Shown here one piece after another: positions 29,101 through 44,800 of a stretch of DNA of 64,000 nucleotides; within the stretch, counting starts at the first letter, position 1; each line of letters opens with the position of its first letter. The DNA is from Annona cherimola. Lineage: Eukaryota > Streptophyta > Magnoliopsida > Magnoliales > Annonaceae. The notes under the pieces were generated by a model. That model searched no databases. It was not told the origin of the DNA and was given only the letters and a program-made list of their open reading frames with translations. Location of the stretch: the NCBI GenBank assembly GCA_030490835.1, contig CM059975.1:53869174-53933173 (forward strand), read 5' to 3'. The translations under genes and the position numbers were made by a program.

Positions 29101-32100
29101 AAGATCTAAACCATGAAAAGCATGTTATTTATATGGATAAATGATTATATAAACTTTTATTACATTATAATACGTGTAGGGCCATTTTTGGAGTAACTGC
29201 ACCACTGTTCCGGTGTAGTTTCAGAGCAATTTTTTCAAGATCTAAACCATCAAAAGCAAGTTATTTATTTGGATAAATGATTATATAAAATTTTATTACA
29301 TTATAATACGTGTAGGGCCATTTTTGGAGTATCTGCACCACTGTTCCGGTGTAGTTGCAGAGCAGTTTTTTCAAGATCTAAACCATGAAAAGCATGTTAT
29401 TTATATGGATAAATGATTATATAAACTTTTATTACATTATAATAAGTGTAGTGCCATTTTTGGAGTAACTGCACCACTGTTCCGGTGTAGTTTCAGAGCA
29501 ATTTTTTCAAGATCTAAACCATCAAAAGCAAGTTATTTATTTGGATAAATGATTATATAAAATTTTATTACATTATAATACGTGTAGGGCCATTTTTGGA
29601 GTATCTGCACCACTGTTCCGGTGTAGTTGCAGAGCAGTTTTTTCAAGATCTAAACAATCAAAAGCATGTTATTTATATGGATAAATGATTATATAAAATG
29701 TTATTACATTATAATACGTGTAGGGCCATTTTTGGAGTATCTGCACCACTGTTCCGGTGTAGTTGCAGAGCAGTTTTTTCAAGATCTAAACAATCAAAAG
29801 CATGTTATTTATATGGATAAATGATTATATAAAATGTTATTACATTATAATACGTGTAGGGCCATTTTTGGAGTAACTGCACCACTGTTCCGGTGTAATT
29901 GCAGAGAAGTTTTTTCATGATCTAAACCATCAAAAGCATGTTATTTATATGGATAAATGATTATATAAAATTTTATTACATTATAATACGTGTAGGGCCA
30001 TTTTTGGAGTAACTGCACCACTGTTCCGGTGTAGTTGCAGAGCAGTTTTTTCATGATCTAAACCATCAAAAGCATGTTATTTATATGGATAAATGATTAT
30101 ATAAAATTTTATTACATTATAATACGTGTAGGGCCATTTTTGGAGTAACTGCACCACTGTTCCGGTGTAGTTGCAGAGCAGTTTTTTCAAGATCTAAACC
30201 ATCAAAAGCATGTTATTTATATGGATAAATGATTATATAAAATTTTATTACATTATAATACGTGTAGAGCTATTTTTGGAGTAACTGCACCACTGTTCCG
30301 GTGTAGTTTCAGAGCAATTTTTTCAAGATCTAAACCATCAAAAGCAAGTTATTTATTTGGATAAATGATTATATAAAATTTTATTACATTATAATACGTG
30401 TAGGGCCATTTTTGGAGTATCTGCACCACTGTTCCGGTGTAGTTGCAGAGCAGTTTTTTCAAGATCTAAACAATTAAAAGCATGTTATTTATATGGATAA
30501 ATGATTATATAAACTTTTATTACATTATAATACGTGTAGGGCCATTTTTTGAGTAACTGCACCACTGTTCCGGTGTAGTTGCAGAGCAGTTTTTTCAAGA
30601 TCTAAACCATGAAAAGCATGTTATTTATATGGATAAATGATTATATAAACTTTTATTACATTATAATACGTGTAGGGCCATTTTTGGAGTAACTGCACCA
30701 CTGTTCCGGTGTAGTTGCAGAGCAATTTTTTCAAGATCTAAACCATCAAAAGCAAGTTATTTATTTGGATAAATGATTATATAAAATTTTATTACATTAT
30801 AATACGTGTAGGGCCATTTTTTGAGTATCTGCACCACTGTTCCGGTGTAGTTGCAGAGCAGTTTTTTCAAGATCTAAACCATGAAAAGCATGTTATTTAT
30901 ATGGATAAATGATTATATAAACTTTTATTACATTATAATACGTGTAGGGCCATTTTTGGAGTAACTGCACCACTGTTCCGGTGTAGTTGCAGAGCAGTTT
31001 TTTCAAGATCTAAACCATGAAAAGCATGTTATTTATATGGATAAATGATTATATAAACTTTTATTACATTATAATACGTGTAGGGCCATTTTTGGAGTAA
31101 CTGCACCACTGTTCCGGTGTAGTTTCAGAGCAATTTTTTCAAGATCTAAACCATCAAAAGCATGTTATTTATATGGATAAATGATTATATAAAATTTTAT
31201 TACATTATAATACGTGTAGGGCGATTTTTGGAGTAACTAAACCACTGTTCCGGTGTAGTTCAGACCCAGTTTTTTCAAGATCTAAACCATCAAAAGCATG
31301 TTATTTATATGGATAAATTATTGTATAAAATTTTATTACATTATAATACGTGTAGGGCCATTTTTGGAGTAACTGCACCACTGTTCCGGTGTAGTTGCAG
31401 AGCAGTTTTTTCAAGATCTAAACCATCAAAAAGCATGTTATTTATATGGATAAATGATTATATAAACTTTTATTACATTATAATACGTGTAGGGCCATTT
31501 TTGAAGTAACTGCACCACTGTTCCGGTGTAGTTTCAGAGCAATTTTTTCAAGATCTAAACCATCAAAAGCATGTTATTTATTTGGATAAATGATTATATA
31601 AAATTTTATTACATTATAATACGTGTAGGGCCATTTTTGGAATAACTGCACCACTGTTCCGGTGTAGTTGCAGAGCAGTTTTTTCAAGATCTAAACCATG
31701 AATAGCATGTTATTTATATGGATAAATGATTATATAAACTTTTATTACATTATAATACGTGTAGGGCCATTTTTTGAGTAACTGCACCACTGTTCCGGTG
31801 TAGTTGCAGAGCAGTTTTTTCAAGATCTAAACCATCAAAAGCATGTTATTTATATGGATAAATGATTATATAAACTTTTATTACATTATAATACGTGTAG
31901 GGCCATTTTTGGAGTAACTGCACCACTGTTCCGGTGTAGTTTCAGAGCAATTTTTTCAAGATCTAAACCATCAAAAGCAAGTTATTTATTTGGATAAATG
32001 ATTATATAAAATTTTATTACATTATAATACGTGTAGAGCTATTTTTGGAGTAACTGCACCACTGTTCCGGTGTAGTTTCAGAGCAATTTTTTCAAGATCT

Positions 32101-35100
32101 AAACCATCAAAAGCAAGTTATTTATTTGGATAAATGATTATATAAAATTTTATTACATTATAATACGTGTAGGGCCATTTTTGGAGTATCTGCACCACTG
32201 TTCCGGTGTAGTTGCAGAGCAGTTTTTTCAAGATCTAAACAATTAAAAGCATGTTATTTATATGGATAAATGATTATATAAACTTTTATTACATTATAAT
32301 ACGTGTAGGGCCATTTTTTGAGTAACTGCACCACTGTTCCGGTGTAGTTGCAGAGCAGTTTTTTCAAGATCTAAACCATGAAAAGCATGTTATTTATATG
32401 GATAAATGATTATATAAACTTTTATTACATTATAATACGTGTAGGGCCATTTTTGGAGTAACTGCACCACTGTTCCGGTGTAGTTGCAGAGCAATTTTTC
32501 AAGATCTAAACCATCAAAAGCAAGTTATTTATTTGGATAAATGATTATATAAAATTTTATTACATTATAATACGTGTAGGGCCATTTTTGGAGTATCTGC
32601 ACCACTGTTCCGGTGTAGTTGCAGAGCAGTTTTTTCAAGATCTAAACCATGAAAAGCATGTTATTTATATGGATAAATGATTATATAAACTTTTATTACA
32701 TTATAATACGTGTAGGGCCATTTTTGGAGTAACTGCACCACTGTTCCGGTGTAGTTGCAGAGCAGTTTTTTCAAGATCTAAACCATGAAAAGCATGTTAT
32801 TTATATGGATAAATGATTATATAAACTTTTATTACATTATAATACGTGTAGGGCCATTTTTGGAGTAACTGCACCACTGTTCCGGTGTAGTTTCAGAGCA
32901 ATTTTTTCAAGATCTAAACCATCAAAAGCATGTTATTTATATGGATAAATGATTATATAAAATTTTATTACATTATAATACGTGTAGGGCGATTTTTGGA
33001 GTAACTAAACCACTGTTCCGGTGTAGTTGCAGACCAGTTTTTTCAAGATCTAAACCATCAAAAGCATGTTATTTATATGGATAAATTATTGTATAAAATT
33101 TTATTACATTATAATACGTGTAGGGCCATTTTTGGAGTAACTGCACCACTGTTCCGGTGTAGTTGCAGAGCAGTTTTTTCAAGATCTAAACCATCAAAAA
33201 GCATGTTATTTATATGGATAAATGATTATATAAACTTTTATTACATTATAATACGTGTAGGGCCATTTTTGAAGTAACTGCACCACTGTTCCGGTGTAGT
33301 TTCAGAGCAATTTTTTCAAGATCTAAACCATCAAAAGCATGTTATTTATTTGGATAAATGATTATATAAAATTTTATTACATTATAATACGTGTAGGGCC
33401 ATTTTTGGACTAACTGCACCACTGTTCCGGTGTAGTTGCAGAGCAGTTTTTTCAAGATCTAAACCATGAATAGCATGTTATTTATATGGATAAATGATTA
33501 TATAAACTTTTATTACATTATAATACGTGTAGGGCCATTTTTTGAGTAACTGCACCACTGTTCCGGTGTAGTTGCAGAGCAGTTTTTTCAAGATCTAAAC
33601 CATCAAAAGCATGTTATTTATATGGATAAATGATTATATAAACTTTTATTACATTATAATACGTGTAGGGCCATTTTTGGAGTAACTGCACCACTGTTCC
33701 GGTGTAGTTTCAGAGCAATTTTTTCAAGATCTAAACCATCAAAAGCAAGTTATTTATTTGGATAAATGATTATATAAAATTTTATTACATTATAATACGT
33801 GTAGGGCCATTTTTGGAGTATCTGCACCACTGTTCCGGTGTAGTTGCAGAGCAGTTTTTTCAAGATCTAAACCATCAAAAGCATGTTATTTATATGGATA
33901 AATGATTATATAAAATTTTATTACATTATAATACGTGTAGGGCCATTTTTGGAGTAACTGCACCACTGTTCCGGTGTAGTTTCAGAGCAATTTTTTCAAG
34001 ATCTAAACCATCAAAAGCATGTTATTTATATGGATAAATTATTGTATAAAATTTTATTACATTATAATACGTGTAGGACCATTTTTGGAGTATCTGCACC
34101 ACTGTTCCGGTGTAGTTGCAGAGCAGTTTTTTCAAGATCTAAACAATCAAAAGCATGTTATTTATATGGATAAATGATTATATAAACTTTTATTACATTA
34201 TAATACGTGTAGGGCCATTTTTTGAGTAACTGCACCACTGTTCCGGTGTAGTTGCAGAGCAGTTTTTTCAAGATCTAAACCATGAAAAGCATGTTATTTA
34301 TATGGATAAATGATTATATAAACTTTTATTACATTATAATACGTGTAGGGCCATTTTTTGAGTAACTGCACCACTGTTCCGGTGTAGTTTCAGAGCAATT
34401 TTTTCAAGATCTAAACCATCAAAAGCAAGTTATTTATTTGGATAAATGATTATATAAAATTTTATTACATTATAATACGTGTAGGGCCATTTTTGGAGTA
34501 TCTGCACCACTGTTCCGGTGTAGTTGCAGAGCAGTTTTTTCAAGATCTAAACAATCAAAAGCATGTTATTTATATGGATAAATGATTATATAAACTTTTA
34601 TTACATTATAATACGTGTAGGGCCATTTTTGGAGTAACTGCACCCTGTTCCGGTGTAGTTGCAGAGCAGTTTTTTCAAGATCTAAACCATGAAAAGCATG
34701 TTATTTATATGGATAAATGATTATATAAACTTTTATTACATTATAATACGTGTAGGGCCATTTTTGGAGTAACTGCACCACTGTTCCGGTGTAGTTGCAG
34801 AGCAGTTTTTTCATGATCTAAACCATCAAAAGCATGTTATTTATATGGATAAATGATTATATAAAATTTTATTACATTATAATACGTGTAGGGCCATTTT
34901 TGGAGTAACTGCACCACTGTTCCGGTGTAATTGCAGAGCAGTTTTTTCAAGATCTAAACCATCAAAAGCATGTTATTTATATGGATAAATGATTATATAA
35001 AATTTTATTACATTATAATACGTGTAGGGCTATTTTTGGAGTAACTGCACCACTGTTCCGGTGTAGTTTCAGAGCAATTTTTTCAAGATCTAAACCATCA

Positions 35101-38100
35101 AAAGCAAGTTATTTATTTGGATAAATGATTATATAAAATTTTATTACATTATAATACGTGTAGGGCCATTTTTGGAGTAACTGCACCACTGTTCCGGTGT
35201 AGTTTCAGAGCAGTTTTTTCAAGATCTAAACAATCAAAAGCATGTTATTTATATGGATAAATGAATATATAAACTTTTATTACGTTATAATACGTGTAGG
35301 GCCATTTTTGGAGTAACCGCACCACTGTTCCGGTGTAGTTGCAGAGCAGTTTTTTCAAGATCTAAACCATCAAAAGCATGTTATTTATTTGGATAAATGA
35401 TTATATAAAATTTTATTACATTATAATACGTGTAGGGTCATTTTTGGAGTAACTGCACCACTGTTCCGGTGTAGTTTCAGAGCAATTTTTTCAAGATCTA
35501 AACCATCAAAAGCAAATTATTTATTTGGATAAATGATTATATAAAATTTTATTACATTATAATACGTGTAGGGACATTTTTGGAGTATCTGCACCACTGT
35601 TCCGGTGTAGTTGCAGAGCAGTTTTTTCAAGATCTAAACAATCAAAAGCATGTTATTTATATGGATAAATGATTATATAAACTTTTATTACATTATAATA
35701 CGTGTAGGGCCATTTTTTGAGTAACTGCACCACTGTTCCGGTGTAGTTGCAGAGCAGTTTTTTCAAGATCTAAACCATGAAAAGCATGTTATTTATATGG
35801 ATAAATGATTATATAAACTTTTATTACATTATAATACGTGTAGGGCCATTTTTGGAGTAACTGCACCACTGTTCCGGTGTAGTTTCAGAGCAATTTTTTC
35901 AAGATCTAAACCATCAAAAGCAAGTTATTTATTTGGATAAATGATTATATAAAATTTTATTACATTATAATACGTGTAGGGCCATTTTTGGAGTATCTGC
36001 ACCACTGTTCCGGTGTAGTTGCAGAGCAGTTTTTTCAAGATCTAAACCATGAAAAGCATGTTATTTATATGGATAAATGATTATATAAACTTTTATTACA
36101 TTATAATAAGTGTAGTGCCATTTTTGGAGTAACTGCACCACTGTTCCGGTGTAGTTTCAGAGCAATTTTTTCAAGATCTAAACCATCAAAAGCAAGTTAT
36201 TTATTTGGATAAATGATTATATAAAATTTTATTACATTATAATACGTGTAGGGCCATTTTTGGAGTATCTGCACCACTGTTCCGGTGTAGTTGCAGAGCA
36301 GTTTTTTCAAGATCTAAACAATCAAAAGCATGTTATTTATATGGATAAATGATTATATAAAATGTTATTACATTATAATACGTGTAGGGCCATTTTTGGA
36401 GTATCTGCACCACTGTTCCGGTGTAGTTGCAGAGCAGTTTTTTCAAGATCTAAACAATCAAAAGCATGTTATTTATATGGATAAATGATTATATAAAATG
36501 TTATTACATTATAATACGTGTAGGGCCATTTTTGGAGTAACTGCACCACTGTTCCGGTGTAATTGCAGAGAAGTTTTTTCATGATCTAAACCATCAAAAG
36601 CATGTTATTTATATGGATAAATGATTATATAAAATTTTATTACATTATAATACGTGTAGGGCCATTTTTGGAGTAACTGCACCACTGTTCCGGTGTAGTT
36701 GCAGAGCAGTTTTTTCATGATCTAAACCATCAAAAGCATGTTATTTATATGGATAAATGATTATATAAAATTTTATTACATTATAATACGTGTAGGGCCA
36801 TTTTTGGAGTAACTGCACCACTGTTCCGGTGTAGTTGCAGAGCAGTTTTTTCAAGATCTAAACCATCAAAAGCATGTTATTTATATGGATAAATGATTAT
36901 ATAAAATTTTATTACATTATAATACGTGTAGAGCTATTTTTGGAGTAACTGCACCACTGTTCCGGTGTAGTTTCAGAGCAATTTTTTCAAGATCTAAACC
37001 ATCAAAAGCAAGTTATTTATTTGGATAAATGATTATATAAAATTTTATTACATTATAATACGTGTAGGGCCATTTTTTGAGTATCTGCACCACTGTTCCG
37101 GTGTAGTTGCAGAGCAGTTTTTTCAAGATCTAAACAATTAAAAGCATGTTATTTATATGGATAAATGATTATATAAACTTTTATTACATTATAATACGTG
37201 TAGGGCCATTTTTTGAGTAACTGCACCACTGTTCCGGTGTAGTTGCAGAGCAGTTTTTTCAAGATCTAAACCATGAAAAGCATGTTATTTATATGGATAA
37301 ATGATTATATAAACTTTTATTACATTATAATACGTGTAGGGCCATTTTTGGAGTAACTGCACCACTGTTCCGGTGTAGTTGCAGAGCAATTTTTTCAAGA
37401 TCTAAACCATCAAAAGCAAGTTATTTATTTGGATAAATGATTATATAAAATTTTATTACATTATAATACGTGTAGGGCCATTTTTTGAGTATCTGCACCA
37501 CTGTTCCGGTGTAGTTGCAGAGCAGTTTTTTCAAGATCTAAACCATCATGAAAAGCATGTTATTTATATGGATAAATGATTATATAAACTTTTATTACAT
37601 TATAATACGTGTAGGGCCATTTTTGGAGTAACTGCACCACTGTTCCGGTGTAGTTTCAGAGCAATTTTTTCAAGATCTAAACCATCAAAAGCAAGTTATT
37701 TATTTGGATAAATGATTATATAAACTTTTATTACATTATAATACGTGTAGGGCCATTTTTGGAGTAACTGCACCACTGTTCCGGTGTAGTTGCAGAGCAG
37801 TTTTTTCAAGATCTAAACCATGAAAAGCATGTTATTTATATGGATAAATGATTATATAAACTTTTATTACATTATAATACGTGTAGGGCCATTTTTGGAG
37901 TAACTGCACCACTGTTCCGGTGTAGTTTCAGAGCAATTTTTTCAAGATCTAAACCATCAAAAGCAAGTTATTTATTTGGATAAATGATTATATAAAATTT
38001 TATTACATTATAATACGTGTAGGGCCATTTTTGGAGTATCTGCACCACTGTTCCGGTGTAGTTGCAGAGCAGTTTTTTCAAGATCTAAACCATGAAAAGC

Positions 38101-41100
38101 ATGTTATTTATATGGATAAATGATTATATAAACTTTTATACATTATAATACGTGTAGGGCCATTTTTGGAGTAACTGCACCACTGTTCCGGTGTAGTTGC
38201 AGAGCAGTTTTTTCAAGATCTAAACCATGAAAAGCATGTTATTTATATGGATAAATGATTATATAAACTTTTATTACATTATAATACGTGTAGGGCCATT
38301 TTTGGAGTAACTGCACCACTGTTCCGGTGTAGTTTCAGAGCAATTTTTTCAAGATCTAAACCATCAAAAGCATGTTATTTATATGGATAAATGATTATAT
38401 AAAATTTTATTACATTATAATACGTGTTGGGCGATTTTTGGAGTAACTACACCATTGTTCCGGTGTAGTTGCAGACCAGTTTTTTCAAGATCTAAACCAT
38501 CAAAAGCATGTTATTTATATGGATAAATTATTGTATAAAATTTTATTACATTATAATACGTGTAGGGCCATTTTTGGAGTAACTGCACCACTGTTCCGGT
38601 GTAGTTGCAGAGCAGTTTTTTCAAGATCTAAACCATCAAAAAGCATGTTATTTATATGGATAAATGATTATATAAACTTTTATTACATTATAATACGTGT
38701 AGGGCCATTTTTGAAGTAACTGCACCACTGTTCCGGTGTAGTTTCAGAGCAATTTTTTCAAGATCTAAACCATCAAAAGCATGTTATTTATTTGGATAAA
38801 TGATTATATAAAATTTTATTACATTATAATACGTGTAGGGCCATTTTTGGAATAACTGCACCACTGTTCCGGTGTAGTTGCAGAGCAGTTTTTTCAAGAT
38901 CTAAACCATGAATAGCATGTTATTTATATGGATAAATGATTATATAAACTTTTATTACATTATAATACGTGTAGGGCCATTTTTTGAGTAACTGCACCAC
39001 TGTTCCGGTGTAGTTGCAGAGCAGTTTTTTCAAGATCTAAACCATGAAAAGCATGTTATTTATATGGATAAATGATTATATAAACTTTTATTACATTATA
39101 ATACGTGTAGGGCCATTTTTGGAGTAACTGCACCACTGTTCCGGTGTAGTTTCAGAGCAATTTTTTCAAGATCTAAACCATCAAAAGCAAGTTATTTATT
39201 TGGATAAATGATTATATAAAATTTTATTACATTATAATACGTGTAGGGCCATTTTTGGAGTATCTGCACCACTGTTCCGGTGTAGTTGCAGAGCAGTTTT
39301 TTCAAGATCTAAACCATCAAAAGCATGTTATTTATATGGATAAATGATTATATAAAATTTTATTACATTATAATACGTGTAGGGCCATTTTTGGAGTAAC
39401 TGCACCACTGTTCCGGTGTAGTTTCAGAGCAATTTTTTCAAGATCTAAACCATCAAAAGCATGTTATTTATATGGATAAATTATTGTATAAAATTTTATT
39501 ACATTATAATACGTGTAGGGCCATTTTTGGAGTAACTGCACCACTGTTCCGGTGTAGTTTCAGAGCAATTTTTTCAAGATCTAAACCATCAAAAGCAAGT
39601 TATTTATTTGGATAAATGATTATATAAAATTTTATTACATTATAATACGTGTAGGGCCATTTTTGGAGTATCTGCACCACTGTTCCGGTGTAGTTGCAGA
39701 GCAGTTTTTTCAAGATCTAAACCATCAAAAGCATGTTATTTATTTGGATAAATGATTATATAAAATTTTATTACATTATAATACGTGTAGGGCCATTTTT
39801 GGAGTATCTGCACCACTGTTCCGGTGTAGTTGCAGAGCAGTTTTTTCAAGATCTAAACAATCAAAAGCATGTTATTTATTTGGATAAATGATTATATAAA
39901 ATTTTATTACATTATAATACGTGTAGGGCCATTTTTGGAATAACTGCACCACTGTTCCGGTGTAGTTGCAGAGCAGTTTTTTCAAGATCTAAACCATGAA
40001 TAGCATGTTATTTATATGGATAAATGATTATATAAACTTTTATTACATTATAATACGTGTATGGCCATTTTTTGAGTAACTGCACCACTGTTCCGGTGTA
40101 GTTGCAGAGCAGTTTTTTCAAGATCTAAACCATGAAAAGCATGTTATTTATATGGATAAATGATTATATAAACTTTTATTACATTATAATACGTGTAGGG
40201 CCATTTTTGGAGTAACTGCACCACTGTTCCGGTGTAGTTTCAGAGCAATTTTTTCAAGATCTAAACCATCAAAAGCAAGTTATTTATTTGGATAAATGAT
40301 TATATAAAATTTTATTACATTATAATACGTGTAGGGCCATTTTTGGAGTATCTGCACCACTGTTCCGGTGTAGTTGCAGAGCAGTTTTTTCAAGATCTAA
40401 ACCATCAAAAGCATGTTATTTATATGGATAAATGATTATATAAAATTTTATTACATTATAATACGTGTAGGGCCATTTTTGGAGTAACTGCACCACTGTT
40501 CCGGTGTAGTTTCAGAGCAATTTTTTCAAGATCTAAACCATCAAAAGCATGTTATTTATATGGATAAATTATTGTATAAAATTTTATTACATTATAATAC
40601 GTGTAGGGCCATTTTTGGAGTATCTGCACCACTGTTCCGGTGTAGTTGCAGAGCAGTTTTTTCAAGATCTAAACAATCAAAAGCATGTTATTTATATGGA
40701 TAAATGATTATATAAACTTTTATTACATTATAATACGTGTAGGGCCATTTTTTGAGTAACTGCACCACTGTTCCGGTGTAGTTGCAGAGCAGTTTTTTCA
40801 AGATCTAAACCATGAAAAGCATGTTATTTATATGGATAAATGATTATATAAACTTTTATTACATTATAATACGTGTAGGGCCATTTTTTGAGTAACTGCA
40901 CCACTGTTCCGGTGTAGTTTCAGAGCAATTTTTTCAAGATCTAAACCATCAAAAGCAAGTTATTTATTTGGATAAATGATTATATAAAATTTTATTACAT
41001 TATAATACGTGTAGGGCCATTTTTGGAGTATCTGCACCACTGTTCCGGTGTAGTTGCAGAGCAGTTTTTTCAAGATCTAAACAATCAAAAGCATGTTATT

Positions 41101-41800
41101 TATATGGATAAATGATTATATAAACTTTTATTACATTATAATACGTGTAGGGCCATTTTTGGAGTAACTGCACCACTGTTCCGGTGTAGTTGCAGAGCAG
41201 TTTTTTCAAGATCTAAACCATGAAAAGCATGTTATTTATATGGATAAATGATTATATAAACTTTTATTACATTATAATACGTGTAGGGCCATTTTTGGAG
41301 TAACTGCACCACTGTTCCGGTGTAGTTGCAGAGCAGTTTTTTCATGATCTAAACCATCAAAAGCATGTTATTTATATGGATAAATGATTATATAAAATTT
41401 TATTACATTATAATACGTGTAGGGCCATTTTTGGAGTAACTGCACCACTGTTCCGGTGTAATTGCAGAGCAGTTTTTTCAAGATCTAAACCATCAAAAGC
41501 ATGTTATTTATATGGATAAATGATTATATAAAATTTTATTAAATTATAATACGTGTAGGGCTATTTTTGGAGTAACTGCACCACTGTTCCGGTGTAGTTT
41601 CAGAGCAATTTTTTCAAGATCTAAACCATTAAAAGCAAGTTATTTATTTGGATAAATGATTATATAAAATTTTATTACATTATAATACGTGTAGGGCCAT
41701 TTTTGGAGTAACTGCACCACTGTTCCGGTGTAGTTTAAGAGCAGTTTTTTCAAGATCTAAACAATCAAAAGCATGTTATTTATATGGATAAATGAATATA
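23161..41800. repeat. SatB block-level higher-order repeats (40, 49 and 48 monomers)
   Basis: A rare monomer with atatataaacttttattacg occurs at 23161, 28601, 35265 and 41796. Spacings are 5,440 bp (40 x 136), 6,664 bp (49 x 136) and 6,531 bp (48 x 136 plus 3). The plus 3 is explained by an extra cat in ccatcatgaaaag near 37543. A second marker, aataagtgtagtgcc, occurs only at 29441 and 36105, again 6,664 bp apart. A third marker, ccatcaaaaagcatg following a tggataaattattg monomer, recurs 36, 13 and 40 monomers apart. These are nested duplications of multi-kilobase blocks inside the array. Confidence 0.88.
32040..33807. repeat. 13-monomer tandem block duplication within SatB
   Basis: The block around 31309 recurs 1,768 bp (13 x 136) later, around 33077. 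The monomer with gtgtagagctatttttgg near 30265 reappears near 32034, again about 13 monomers away, so the 13-monomer block was inserted or duplicated in tandem. This changes a 36-monomer spacing (26413 to 31309) into a 49-monomer one for the following block. Boundaries are approximate because the monomers are nearly identical. Confidence 0.7.
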
Positions 41801-44800
41801 TAAACTTTTATTACGTTATAATACGTGTAGGGCCATTTTTGGAGTAACCGCACCACTGTTCCGGTGTAGTTGCAGAGCAGTTTTTTCAAGATCTAAACCA
41901 TCAAAAGCATGTTATTTATATGGATAAATGATTATATAAAATTTTATTACATTATAATACGTGTAGGGTCATTTTTGGAGTAACTGCACCACTGTTCCGG
42001 TGTAGTTTCAGAGCAATTTTTTCAAGATCTAAACCATCAAAAGCAAATTATTTATTTGGATAAATGATTATATAAAATTTTATTACATTATAATACGTGT
42101 AGGGACATTTTTGGAGTATCTGCACCACTGTTCCGGTGTAGTTGCAGAGCAGTTTTTTCAAGATCTAAACAATCAAAAGCATGTTATTTATATGGATAAA
42201 TGATTATATAAACTTTTATTACATTATAATACGTGTAGGGCCATTTTTTGAGTAACTGCACCACTGTTCCGGTGTAGTTGCAGAGCAGTTTTTTCAAGAT
42301 CTAAACCATGAAAAGCATGTTATTTATATGGATAAATGATTATATAAACTTTTATTACATTATAATACGTGTAGGGCCATTTTTGGAGTAACTGCACCAC
42401 TGTTCCGGTGTAGTTTCAGAGCAATTTTTTCAAGATCTAAACCATCAAAAGCAAGTTATTTATTTGGATAAATGATTATATAAAATTTTATTACATTATA
42501 ATACGTGTAGGGCCATTTTTGGAGTATCTGCACCACTGTTCCGGTGTAGTTGCAGAGCAGTTTTTTCAAGATCTAAACCATGAAAAGCATGTTATTTATA
42601 TGGATAAATGATTATATAAACTTTTATTACATTATAATACGTGTAGGGCCATTTTTGGAGTAACTGCACCACTGTTCCGGTGTAGTTTCAGAGCAATTTT
42701 TTCAAGATCTAAACCATCAAAAGCATGTTATTTATATGGATAAATGATTATATAAAATTTTATTACATTATAATACGTGTAGGGCCATTTTTGGAGTATC
42801 TGCACCACTGTTCCGGTGTAGTTGCAGAGCAGTTTTTTCAAGATCTAAACAATCAAAAGCATGTTATTTATATTGATAAATGATTATATAAACTTTTATT
42901 ACATTATAATACGTGTAGGGCCATTTTTGGAGTAACTGCACCACTGTTCCGGTGTAGTTGCAGAGCAGTTTTTTCAAGATCTAAACCATGAAAAGCATGT
43001 TATTTATATGGATAAATGATTATATAAACTTTTATTACATTATAATACGTGTAGGGCCATTTTTGGAGTAACTGCACCACTGTTCCGGTGTAGTTGCAGA
43101 GCAGTTTTTTCAAGATCTAAACCATCAAAAGCATGTTATTTATATGGATAAATGATTATATAAAATTTTATTACATTATAATACGTGTAGGGCCATTTTT
43201 GGAGTAACTGCACCACTGTTCCGGTGTAGTTGCAGAGCAGTTTTTTCAAGATCTAAACCATCAAAAGCATGTTATTTATATGGATAAATGATTATATAAA
43301 ATTTTATTACATTATAATACGTGTAGGGCCATTTTTTGAGTAACTGCACCACTGTTCCGGTGTAGTTGCAGAGCAGTTTTTTCAAGATCTAAACCATGAA
43401 AAACATGTTATTTATATGGATAAATGATTATATAAACTTTTATTACATTATAATACGTGTAGGGCCATTTTTGGAGTAACTGCACCACTGTTCCAGTGTA
43501 GTTTCAGAGCAATTTTTTCAAGATCTAAACCATCAAAAGCAAGTTATTTATTTGGATAAATGATTATATAAAATTTTATTACATTATAATACGTGTAGGG
43601 CCATTTTTGGAGTATCTGCACCACTGTTCCGGTGTAGTTGCAGAGCAGTTTTTTCAAGATCTAAACCATCAAAACCATGTTATTTATATGGATAAATGAT
43701 TATATAAACTTTTATTACATTATAATACGTGTAGGGCCATTTTTTGAGTAACTGCACCACTGTTCCGGTGTAGTTGCAGAGCAGTTTTTTCAAGATCTAA
43801 ACCATGAAAAGCATGTTATTTATATGGATAAATGATTATATAAACTTTTATTACATTATAATACGTGTAGGGCCATTTTTGGAGTAACTGCACCACTGTT
43901 CCGGTGTAGTTTCAGAGCAATTTTTTCAAGATCTAAACCATCAAAAGCAAGTTATTTATTTGGATAAATGATTATATAAAATTTTATTACATTATAATAC
44001 GTGTAGGGCCATTTTTGGAGTATCTGCACCACTGTTCCGGTGTAGTTGCAGAGCAGTTTTTTCAAGATCTAAATCGTGAAAAGCATGTTATTTATATGGA
44101 TAAATGATTATATAAACTTTTATTACATTATAATACGTGTAGGGCCATTTTTGGAGTAACTGCACCACTGTTCTGGTGTAGTTCCAGAGCAATTTTTTCA
44201 AGATCTAAACCATCAAAAGCAAGTTATTTATTTGGATAAATGATTATATAAAATTTTATTACATTATAATACGTGTAGGGCCATTTTTGGAGTATCTGCA
44301 CCACTGTTCCGGTGTAGTTGCAGAGCAGTTTTTTCAAGATCTAAACCATGAAAAGCATGTTATTTATATGGATAAATGATTATATAAACTTTTATTACAT
44401 TATAATACGTGTAGGGCCATTTTTGGAGTAACTGCACCACTGTTCCGGTGTAGTTTCAGAGCAATTTTTTCAAGATCTAAACCATCAAAAGCATGTTATT
44501 TATATGGATAAATGATTATATAAAATTTTATTACATTATAATACGTGTAGGGCCATTTTTGGAATAACTGCACCACTGTTCCGGTGTAGTTGCAGAGCAG
44601 TTTTTTCCAGATCTAAACCATGAAAAGCATGTTATTTGTATGGATAAATGATTATATAAACTTTTATTTCATTATAATACGTGTAGGGCCATTTTTGGAG
44701 TAACTGCACCACTGTTCCGGTGTAGTTTCAGAGCAATTTTTTCAAGATCTAAACCATCAAAAGCAAGTTATTTATTTGGATAAATGATTATATAAAATTT